A DNA stretch of 12,906 nucleotides. Origin: Ruminimicrobiellum sp045223915 (GTDB lineage Bacteria > Elusimicrobiota > Endomicrobiia > Endomicrobiales > Endomicrobiaceae). A model generated the notes under the pieces. That model did no database searches, was not told the origin of the DNA, and saw nothing but the letters and a program-made list of their open reading frames with translations. The first letter of the stretch is position 1, and each line of letters opens with the position of its first letter. Below are positions 6,785 through 12,906 of this stretch, in pieces. The stretch spans positions 1-12,906 of the forward strand of contig JBGUZU010000027.1 in the NCBI GenBank assembly GCA_045223915.1. The letters are read 5' to 3'. The position numbers and the translations under genes were made by a program.

Positions 6785-7735
6785 ATGAAAAAATTTATAA
6801 TGTTTTTTATAAAGCTTTTTGTAATTTTAGCAATCCTGGCAGTAGCCGGATACTATTCATTCAATGTTATAATGTCCGGTTTTGTAAGAGAAAAGGCTGA
6901 AGTTTTAGTTCCCGATTTGCAAGGTAAAAATTTGGTTGAATGTTTGGATATGCTTTCTCAATCCAAACTTGCATTGATGAAAGACGGTTCGGAATTTAAC
7001 CAAGATGTTCCTGCGGGTATTGTTATAAGACAAATACCTCCGGCAGGTATGAATGTTAAAGAAGGTAAAGTAATAAAAATTGTTATAAGTCAGGGCGGGG
7101 AAATAGTTTATGTTCCTGACTTAAAAGGTCAAACAATTAGATCTGCAACAATTTCACTTCGTTCGTTAGGCCTTGTTTTGGGAGAACTTACAAAAAAATC
7201 TTCGGCAAAATATGAAGAAGGTATAGTTTTGGATCAGGAACCTATTGCCGGTTCAACAATTGAAAAAGATTCTTCGGTAAATGTATTGGTATCTAACGGC
7301 GCACCTGTCGACGGAACTGTTTTAATGCCGGATTGGTTCGGTAAATCCGCCGAAGAAGCAAAAAAATGGGCAATAGATGAAAATTATGAAGTTAAAGTTA
7401 TTTCTAAAAGAACAACTTTGGCCAACCCGGGAGAAGTCTTTAAACAATCTCCTAATTTTGATGAAAGAATAACAAAAGATACAAAAATCACTTTTTATGT
7501 AGCAGACGAAAAAAGTGCTTTGGCTCTTGAAGATAAAACTTTCGAATATGTTGTTCCCGACGGAAACGAAAATAAAAGAATAAGATTGGTGTTAAACGAT
7601 GAGGGCGGTGAAAGAGATATTTTTAACGGAATAAGAGCACCTAAAACTACAATTTCTATTCCTGTAAAAGTAAACGGTAAAGCAACCGTAAAAGTTTTTA
7701 TAAATAATATTTCAATAGAAGAAAGAGATTTTTAA
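6785..7735 (+). CDS. Membrane-anchored protein with three PASTA domains
   Basis: PASTA domains bind peptidoglycan stems or beta-lactams and usually form the outer part of PknB-type kinases or penicillin-binding proteins. The 316-residue product has a short basic N-terminus and one membrane segment (about 5-27). Three PASTA repeats follow, roughly 40-104, 108-171 and 179-241, each opening with V-x-[VM]-P-D and a Gly four residues later. A C-terminal beta-rich tail (about 252-316) is unassigned. No kinase, transpeptidase or transglycosylase domain is present, so it is probably a wall-sensing or scaffolding protein on the outer face of the inner membrane. I choose the ATG at 6785, preceded by GGTGAG (6775-6780), over an in-frame TTG at 6773 that lies at that site. 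rpe follows after one base. In many Firmicutes rpe lies just downstream of the PASTA kinase prkC and rsgA, so this looks like the same neighbourhood without the kinase. Confidence 0.88.
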   Translation: MKKFIMFFIKLFVILAILAVAGYYSFNVIMSGFVREKAEVLVPDLQGKNLVECLDMLSQSKLALMKDGSEFNQDVPAGIVIRQIPPAGMNVKEGKVIKIVISQGGEIVYVPDLKGQTIRSATISLRSLGLVLGELTKKSSAKYEEGIVLDQEPIAGSTIEKDSSVNVLVSNGAPVDGTVLMPDWFGKSAEEAKKWAIDENYEVKVISKRTTLANPGEVFKQSPNFDERITKDTKITFYVADEKSALALEDKTFEYVVPDGNENKRIRLVLNDEGGERDIFNGIRAPKTTISIPVKVNGKATVKVFINNISIEERDF

Positions 7736-7736
7736 T

Positions 7737-8390
7737 ATGAAAAAAATTTTGATAGCACCGTCAATTTTATCTGCTGATTTTGCAAACTTGGCAAAAGATG
7801 TCTCTATGGTTGAGTCCGCAGGTGCGGATTGGTTACATGTAGATGTGATGGACGGTCATTTTGTTCCCAATATTACAATAGGTCCCGTTGTTGTAAAATC
7901 AATAAAAAAATACAGTAAATTATTTTTTGATGTCCATTTAATGATAACAAATCCGGAAAAATATTGGGAAAGTTTTTATAAAGCCGGAGCGGATTTAATT
8001 GTTTTTCATAATGAAGTTTCATGTGATAAAAAACAATTAATACAGAAAATTAAGAAAGCCGGTATAAAGGCGGGAGTATCTATAAAGCCTAAAACTCCGG
8101 TAAGTGATATTTTGGAAATTTTGCCTTTGGTTGATGTTGTGTTAATTATGACGGTTGAGCCGGGATTCGGCGGACAATCTTTTATGGGCGATATGGTGCC
8201 TAAAATATCTTCTTTAAGAAAAATTATAGATGATAATAAATATAATTGCTTAATAGAAATAGACGGCGGAATAAACGATAAAACCGCAAAAGTATGTATT
8301 GATGCGGGGGCGGATGTTTTGGTTAGCGGAAGCTATATTTTTGCTGCTCAAAATCCGCAACAAGTTTTAAAAGGTTTAAAATCTTTATAA
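7737..8390 (+). CDS. rpe: Ribulose-phosphate 3-epimerase
   Basis: Rpe interconverts ribulose 5-phosphate and xylulose 5-phosphate in the pentose phosphate pathway. The 217-residue TIM barrel is full length. It has APSILSADF at 7-15, DVMDGHFVPN at 36-45, DVHLMI at 65-70, EPGFGGQSF at 141-149, EIDGGIN at 174-180 and GADVLVSGSYIF at 191-202. The expected metal and catalytic residues are all present: S9, H34, D36, H67 and D176. The ATG lies one base after the PASTA stop and has no separate Shine-Dalgarno, which suggests translational coupling. A related hexulose/allulose-phosphate epimerase is the only realistic alternative. Confidence 0.96.
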   Translation: MKKILIAPSILSADFANLAKDVSMVESAGADWLHVDVMDGHFVPNITIGPVVVKSIKKYSKLFFDVHLMITNPEKYWESFYKAGADLIVFHNEVSCDKKQLIQKIKKAGIKAGVSIKPKTPVSDILEILPLVDVVLIMTVEPGFGGQSFMGDMVPKISSLRKIIDDNKYNCLIEIDGGINDKTAKVCIDAGADVLVSGSYIFAAQNPQQVLKGLKSL

Positions 8391-8396
8391 CAAGTT

Positions 8397-9818
8397 ATGA
8401 ATTTATTAAATAAATACAAAATATTAATCACTGTTTTATTGGTTACTGCATTGTTGTTTAACCCTTCGTTATCTTTTTGTAAAAAACATAAGAAGCAATC
8501 CGAACAAGAAATAATCAACCAGGAAAAAATAGAAACGGAAATAGGTGTTGTACAATCCGATACTAACGATATAGATACGCCTGTTCTCGATGAAAAGGTT
8601 GAATCATTAAAAGAAAATATTATGGAAGCAGACCAATTTTTGAATTCCGCATTAAGTGCTTGCGGACAAAATAACTATATAGACGCAAGTGAAAGTTATC
8701 ACAAGTTTTTGGAAAAATTAAATTCGTTAAACTTAAAGCCGGAAGAAGTTGAATTTTTGTTAACCGATTGCGAAAATATTTTAAGAAAAATAAAAAATAT
8801 TAACGGCCTTGATACGAACAAAAATCATCTTAACAGGGAAGATGCACTTGAAATTTCAATGGATTACGATGAAGATATTTTGAATGCATGGATAAAAAAA
8901 TATAGCGTCGGACAGTCTGCTCAAAGTATAAGGCTTGCACTTGAAAGAAGCGGAAAATATAAAGACATGATAGTGTCTATTTTGAGGGAATATAATTTAC
9001 CGGAAGATTTGCAGTATTTACCTATTATAGAAAGTTTGTTCAATAACAATGTTGTGTCCAGAGCAAAAGCCGTGGGTATGTGGCAAATAATGGCACACAG
9101 AGGACAAGCACTCGGATTACAGATAAATTATTGGGTAGACGAAAGAAGAGATCCCGTAAAAGCTACAAGAGCGGCTGCGAAATATTTAAGAGAACTTTTT
9201 GTTTTGTTGAACGATTGGCACTTGGCATTGTCTGCATATAACAGAGGTGAATACGGACTTATAAGAGATATGAAATTTTCCAATGCTTCATCGGTATTGG
9301 AAATGAAAGAAAGAAACGCTCTTCCCAAAGAAACACAAAATTATGTTCCTCAGTTTATTGCTTCGGTAAAAATCGCTAAAAATCCGGAAGAATACGGGTT
9401 TACAAATTTAAATTATCAGGAACCTATGGTTTTTGATACCGTCATTATAGATAAAGTTATAGATTTAAAAATTGTTGCAAAATGTGCAAATACAACCGTT
9501 GAAGTAATAAAAGAGTTAAACCCTTCAATACTTGCATGGTGCACACCGCACGGGTACAAAAATTTTGAGTTGCATTTGCCTGCCGGAACAAAAGATTTGT
9601 TTTTGGAAAATATAGCTAAAGAAAAAGATTTAAATCCAAGTCCCGGATTTATAAAATATAAGGTGAAAAAAGGTGACTACTTAGAAAAAATAGCAAGAGA
9701 ATTTAAAACGACACCTTCGGCAATAAAAGAAGATAACCCTAAATTAAAGAAACAAAAATATTTGCAACCTAAACAGGTTCTTGTTATAAGACCGGGAAGA
9801 AAATATTACAGTAAGTAG
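8397..9818 (+). CDS. MltD-like lytic transglycosylase with LysM domain
   Basis: Lytic transglycosylases cleave the MurNAc-GlcNAc bond of peptidoglycan non-hydrolytically during wall turnover. The 473-residue product has an N-terminal signal peptide (hydrophobic 9-26). A cysteine at 28 follows LSF, a poor lipobox, so lipid attachment is doubtful. A Glu/Asn-rich helical region (about 35-150) precedes the SLT domain, about 190-340. That domain has the ES motif with likely catalytic E212, AKAVGMWQIM at 223-232, AYNRGEY at 280-286 and YVPQF at 316-320. A linker domain typical of MltD, with LNPSILAW at 374-381, follows. One LysM repeat (about 419-465, YKVKKGDYLEKIA) binds glycan. Only one clear LysM is seen, against two or more in E. 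coli MltD. It lies six bases after rpe with no strong ribosome binding site. Confidence 0.92.
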   Translation: MNLLNKYKILITVLLVTALLFNPSLSFCKKHKKQSEQEIINQEKIETEIGVVQSDTNDIDTPVLDEKVESLKENIMEADQFLNSALSACGQNNYIDASESYHKFLEKLNSLNLKPEEVEFLLTDCENILRKIKNINGLDTNKNHLNREDALEISMDYDEDILNAWIKKYSVGQSAQSIRLALERSGKYKDMIVSILREYNLPEDLQYLPIIESLFNNNVVSRAKAVGMWQIMAHRGQALGLQINYWVDERRDPVKATRAAAKYLRELFVLLNDWHLALSAYNRGEYGLIRDMKFSNASSVLEMKERNALPKETQNYVPQFIASVKIAKNPEEYGFTNLNYQEPMVFDTVIIDKVIDLKIVAKCANTTVEVIKELNPSILAWCTPHGYKNFELHLPAGTKDLFLENIAKEKDLNPSPGFIKYKVKKGDYLEKIAREFKTTPSAIKEDNPKLKKQKYLQPKQVLVIRPGRKYYSK

Positions 9819-9824
9819 GAATAT

Positions 9825-10934
9825 ATGAGAATAGTAATAAAAATAGGAACAAGTACATTAACCGATAAAACGGGGAAATTAAATATTCCCTATATAGACT
9901 CTTTTGCACAGGAAATATCCAAACTTAAAAAAGAAAAAGATATTGATATTATTTTGGTAAGTTCCGGCGCAATAGGTGCTGGATTGGGATATTTAAATTT
10001 AACAAAAAAACCTAAAGAATTAAGAAAAAAACAAGCTCTTGCTTCAATCGGTCAACCGTTAATAATGCAGGCATACAGACAAGCATTTAAGCCTTTAAAT
10101 TTAATGGTTGCACAAATTCTTCTTACAAGATACGATTTTGATGACAGGCAAAGATACATAAATATAAGAAATTCAATAAACGAGTTACTTTTAAGAAAAG
10201 ATGTCATTCCCATAATAAATGAAAACGACAGTATAGCCGTTGATGAAATAAATTTCGGTGATAACGACACATTAAGTGCTATAGTAGCAGCATCCGTTCA
10301 AGCGGATATGCTTTTTATTTTGACGGATGTTGACGGACTTTACGACGGCATACCTAAAAAATCAAAAATAATAAAAACAATAACGAAAATTACCGATGAG
10401 TTGTTGGAAATAGCAAGTCCGGATTCAAGCAGCGGTAAAGGTACCGGCGGTATGAAAACAAAACTTATTGCAGCAAAAATTGCGGCAAGTTCCGGAACAA
10501 CGACATTCATTACAAACGGTTCCAAACTTAATTTAATAGATGATGCCGTTAACGGTAAAGATATAGGAACAAAAATTTTGCCCAACAAAAAACTTCAGTC
10601 AAGAAAGTCTTGGATAGCTTTCGGGAAAAAAGCAAAGGGGTTTGTTCTTATAGATGCAAATGCAACCGTTGCAATAAGAAATAAAGAAAAAAGTCTTTTA
10701 GCTTCGGGCATAATAGCTGTAGGCGGTTCTTTCAACAGAGGCGATACGATAAGTGTTGTGGTGTTAAATCCTATAGAACAAAGCAATATAGAAGTCGCAA
10801 GAGGACTTTCTAATTATAATTCGATTGATTTATTGAAAATAGCAGGGAAATCTTCTGCAGAAATAAAAAAAGAGTTCCCTAACATGATATGCGAAGAAGT
10901 AATACATAAAGACAATTTGGTTGTAATAAAATAG
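9825..10934 (+). CDS. proB: Glutamate 5-kinase with C-terminal PUA domain
   Basis: ProB phosphorylates glutamate to glutamyl 5-phosphate, the committed step of proline synthesis, and normally passes it to ProA. The 369-residue protein has the amino acid kinase domain (about 1-250) and a PUA domain (about 270-355), the standard two-domain form. Visible motifs are KIGTSTLT at 6-13, SSGAIGAG at 46-53, INENDSIA at 131-138, FGDNDTLSA at 144-152, LTDVDGLYD at 166-174 and the ATP-site GTGGMKTK at 206-213. The ribosome binding site AGGA (9817-9820) overlaps the stop of the transglycosylase gene, four bases before the ATG. proA does not follow; two Nudix genes do, so ProA must be encoded elsewhere if the pathway is complete. 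Proline feedback inhibition is usual in the family but cannot be judged here. Confidence 0.96.
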   Translation: MRIVIKIGTSTLTDKTGKLNIPYIDSFAQEISKLKKEKDIDIILVSSGAIGAGLGYLNLTKKPKELRKKQALASIGQPLIMQAYRQAFKPLNLMVAQILLTRYDFDDRQRYINIRNSINELLLRKDVIPIINENDSIAVDEINFGDNDTLSAIVAASVQADMLFILTDVDGLYDGIPKKSKIIKTITKITDELLEIASPDSSSGKGTGGMKTKLIAAKIAASSGTTTFITNGSKLNLIDDAVNGKDIGTKILPNKKLQSRKSWIAFGKKAKGFVLIDANATVAIRNKEKSLLASGIIAVGGSFNRGDTISVVVLNPIEQSNIEVARGLSNYNSIDLLKIAGKSSAEIKKEFPNMICEEVIHKDNLVVIK

Positions 10935-10943
10935 AAGGCAAAA

Positions 10944-11474
10944 ATGAAATTAAAAGAAAAAGTTTATAAAAAGAACAGAATATATAACGGTAAAGCAATA
11001 AACTTTTGTAAAGATGATATTATTCTGCCTAACGGTGACAAAGCAATAAGAGAATATATTGATCATCCGGGAGCGGTTGCAATCGTTCCTTTTATAAATA
11101 AAACCGATATTATTATGGTTAAACAGTACAGATATCCGGTAGACAAAATAACTTACGAAATTCCCGCAGGAAAACTCGATAAAAAAGAATCGTTGCTGAA
11201 ATGTGCCAAAAGAGAGTTGAAAGAAGAAACCGGATACACCGCAAAACAAATAAAAAAGCTTACTTCTTTTTATCCGTCAACTGCATTTTCAAATGAAGAA
11301 CTTATTATTTATACAGCAAAAGATTTGGTTCCGGGAAAACAAAATCCCGATGATGACGAATTTATCGAAAGAGTAACAGTGCCTTTTAAACAAGCTTTAC
11401 AGATGATAAAACAAGGTAAAATAAAGGATGCAAAAACAGTAATAGCATTACTTTATGTGGCATCTAAAATATAG
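10944..11474 (+). CDS. Nudix hydrolase, ADP-ribose pyrophosphatase type
   Basis: The 176-residue product has a perfect Nudix box from G76 to Y98 (G, five residues, E82, seven residues, R90-E91-L92, E94-E95, G97-Y98). The box is preceded by YEIPAG at 71-76 and an N-terminal beta domain, the layout of the NudF/ADP-ribose pyrophosphatase group. FYPSTAFSNEE at 109-119, with P111 just after the box, is the feature used to recognise ADP-ribose-specific members. The likely reaction is ADP-ribose to AMP and ribose 5-phosphate, in the cytoplasm with Mg2+. Other NDP-sugars are possible substrates. The start is supported by AGAAGG (10933-10938), which overlaps the proB stop. Ribose 5-phosphate would feed the pentose pathway that contains Rpe from the same cluster, but that link is inference. 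Confidence 0.9.
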   Translation: MKLKEKVYKKNRIYNGKAINFCKDDIILPNGDKAIREYIDHPGAVAIVPFINKTDIIMVKQYRYPVDKITYEIPAGKLDKKESLLKCAKRELKEETGYTAKQIKKLTSFYPSTAFSNEELIIYTAKDLVPGKQNPDDDEFIERVTVPFKQALQMIKQGKIKDAKTVIALLYVASKI

Positions 11475-11475
11475 T

Positions 11476-11937
11476 ATGGAAACAAAAGAAACATCCGTAG
11501 GTGCATTTATATATAAAATAGAAAAAGGTGAGATATTGTTCCTTTTAGTTTATTCCGAAAGAAACAAGGAGTGGGGCTTTCCCAAAGGACATGTTGAACC
11601 TGACGAAACGGAACTTGAAACCGCCAAAAGAGAAATCAAAGAAGAAACAGGTATAACGAACATAGAATTTATTAATGATTTTCGTTGTACCGACACGTAC
11701 AAAATAAAAGGTACTCTCAGCACCACAAAAAATAGAATAATTGATAAAAATGTTATATACTATTTAGCAAGTACAAAAGAAGATTTTAAATGTTCTTGCG
11801 ATAACGAAATAGGGCAGGGCAAATGGCTAAATTGTAATGAAGCAATAGAATATTTAAAACACGACAATCAGAAAAAATTATTAAAATCAGCATATATGTT
11901 TATTAAGGAGGCAAAAAATGAATCCGGTATTAAATAA
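11476..11937 (+). CDS. Nudix hydrolase, Ap4A-hydrolase-like
   Basis: The 153-residue product starts TSVGAFIY near its N-terminus and has WGFPKGHVE at 33-41. A complete Nudix box runs G38 to I60 (E44, R52-E53-I54, E56-E57, G59). WGFPKGH and the early SVGAFIY strand are typical of diadenosine tetraphosphate (asymmetrical) hydrolases, which cut Ap4A to ATP and AMP. RppH-like or other dinucleotide substrates are possible. I start it at the ATG at 11476, one base after the upstream stop; an in-frame ATG at 11455 lies inside the preceding gene and adds seven non-conserved residues. Its last 20 bases overlap the next gene. It is only distantly similar to the preceding Nudix protein, so the pair is not a recent duplication. 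Confidence 0.88.
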   Translation: METKETSVGAFIYKIEKGEILFLLVYSERNKEWGFPKGHVEPDETELETAKREIKEETGITNIEFINDFRCTDTYKIKGTLSTTKNRIIDKNVIYYLASTKEDFKCSCDNEIGQGKWLNCNEAIEYLKHDNQKKLLKSAYMFIKEAKNESGIK

Positions 11938-12631
11938 GAAAACATTTTCTAATCTCGGCTATTCTGAAGAAACAATGACCATAAACGGAGTTATTAATAA
12001 AAGCTTTATATTGTGGCTGTTCTTGGCCGCAGGTGCTTATTTGGGATGGACAAATGCAGCATCAATAATAAATAATTATTGGTGGCTGATAATTATAGGC
12101 GGTACATTAGCTTTATGTTTTATAATAGTATTTAATTTAGGAACAGTTCCATATCTTTCTCCGATATATGCTTTCGGTGAGGGGTTGATATTGGGAGCAA
12201 TAACATTGTTTGCTGAAAAGAATTATCCCGGTATAGCTGTTAATGCCATATTTTTAACGATATGCGATTTGTTTTTGATGCTGGCTGCATTTAAATCGGG
12301 GAAAATAAGAGCAACTGAAAAGTTTAAAAAAGTTGTAATTTTATCAACTTTTGCGATCGGTTTGGTTTATTTTTTAGATATTATATTGTTTGTGTGTCAT
12401 ACTCCCGGAATTATATTCATACATTCTTCCGGATTTATCGGAATATTTGTCAGTGTTTTTGTTGTAATAATCGCTTCTCTGAATTTAATACTGGATTTTG
12501 ATGTCATACAGACGGGTATTGAAGGCCATGCACCGAAATATATGGAATGGTACGGTGCGTTTGCTCTTATGGTTACGATAGTATGGTTATATATAGAAAT
12601 ATTGAGATTGTTAACTAAACTTAGAAATTAA
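11918..12631 (+). CDS. Bax inhibitor-1/YccA-family integral membrane protein
   Basis: The 237-residue protein has about seven hydrophobic segments (near 28-44, 53-72, 84-99, 107-125, 138-158, 170-191 and 211-230). It shows hallmarks of the bacterial BI-1 group: NPVLNKKTF at 2-10, MTINGVI at 20-26, LDFD at 192-195 with its acidic pair in a membrane segment, APKYMEWY at 205-212 and WLYIEILRLL at 223-232. BI-1 proteins are thought to act as pH-sensitive Ca2+ leak channels or as regulators of membrane proteases. The exact role of this subgroup is unknown. It has the strongest ribosome binding site in the window, AAGGAGG (11905-11911), six bases before the ATG and inside the end of the Nudix gene, so expression may exceed that of its neighbours. 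Confidence 0.9.
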   Translation: MNPVLNKKTFSNLGYSEETMTINGVINKSFILWLFLAAGAYLGWTNAASIINNYWWLIIIGGTLALCFIIVFNLGTVPYLSPIYAFGEGLILGAITLFAEKNYPGIAVNAIFLTICDLFLMLAAFKSGKIRATEKFKKVVILSTFAIGLVYFLDIILFVCHTPGIIFIHSSGFIGIFVSVFVVIIASLNLILDFDVIQTGIEGHAPKYMEWYGAFALMVTIVWLYIEILRLLTKLRN

Positions 12632-12633
12632 AA

Positions 12634-12906
12634 ATGGCTTTAGATTTATCGAAATCAGTTTTTTTTATATCCGAAACAAAACCTGAACTTTTACCGCAAA
12701 GTATATCCGAAGTTGCATTTGTAGGAAGATCTAATGTAGGTAAAAGTTCTGTAATTAATGCCGTATGCAAAACTAAAAATTTGGCAAGAACCTCAAAAAC
12801 GCCGGGAAGAACAAGAGCAATAAACATTTTTACACCGGCCAAAGGCAGATGGATAGTAGATTTACCGGGATACGGTTTTGCAAGAGTTACCGAAGAAGAA
12901 AAAAAA
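12634..12906 (+). CDS. engB: Ribosome-assembly GTPase EngB (YsxC/YihA), 5' part only
   Basis: The first 91 codons of this GTPase are present; the frame is open at the window end. EngB assists late assembly of the 50S ribosomal subunit and is usually essential. The G1 loop GRSNVGKSS is at 31-39, the switch region TPGRT at 56-60 and the G3 motif DLPGYGFA at 76-83. The segment before G1 (EVAFVGRSN) is typical of EngB and separates it from Era and Der. A full protein of about 200 residues would run some 110 codons past the edge. The ATG lies two bases after the BI-1 stop with no clear ribosome binding site, suggesting coupling. Confidence 0.95.
   Translation, partial: MALDLSKSVFFISETKPELLPQSISEVAFVGRSNVGKSSVINAVCKTKNLARTSKTPGRTRAINIFTPAKGRWIVDLPGYGFARVTEEEKK

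Overview
The window is an A+T-rich bacterial chromosome segment, roughly one third G+C by eye. Arginine is encoded mostly by AGA, isoleucine often by ATA, and genes are packed with gaps of 1-20 bases. A signal-peptide-bearing MltD-type lytic transglycosylase and a lipobox protein point to a diderm (Gram-negative-type) cell envelope. The codon style, a small pilin-like protein and the mix of a PASTA protein with a diderm envelope make me favour Elusimicrobiota (Endomicrobium/Elusimicrobium-like). This is inference; other low-GC diderm gut lineages remain possible. No transposase, phage, CRISPR, tRNA or rRNA was seen.

Layout. (1) 1-1621, + strand: the tail of an unidentified gene, then nadB (L-aspartate oxidase, NAD synthesis). 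(2) 1622-1832: a structured intergenic region with an extended -10 promoter and several complementary segments, forming a long leader for uvrA. (3) 1833-4649: uvrA, a complete excision-repair damage sensor. (4) 4664-4701: a terminator that can work in both directions, shared with convergent corA (4714-5706, - strand, CorA-type divalent-cation transporter). (5) 5707-5881: a divergent promoter region. (6) 5882-12906: at least ten + strand genes with no visible internal terminator. They encode a lipoprotein nitroreductase, a pilin-like small membrane protein, a membrane-anchored triple-PASTA protein, ribulose-phosphate 3-epimerase (rpe), an MltD-like lytic transglycosylase with LysM, glutamate 5-kinase (proB), two different Nudix hydrolases, a Bax inhibitor-1/YccA-family membrane protein, and the start of the ribosome-assembly GTPase engB.

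The long gene cluster mixes envelope functions (lipoprotein, pilin-like protein, PASTA, peptidoglycan lyase, BI-1 protein) with core metabolism and nucleotide clean-up (Rpe, ProB, Nudix). The PASTA-rpe adjacency recalls the prkC-rsgA-rpe order of Firmicutes, but no kinase or rsgA is present between or next to them here.

Most of the window is ordinary core genome. The best candidates for something undescribed are the folded leader before uvrA, the apparently exported nitroreductase, and the very small pilin-like protein beside the kinase-less PASTA protein.
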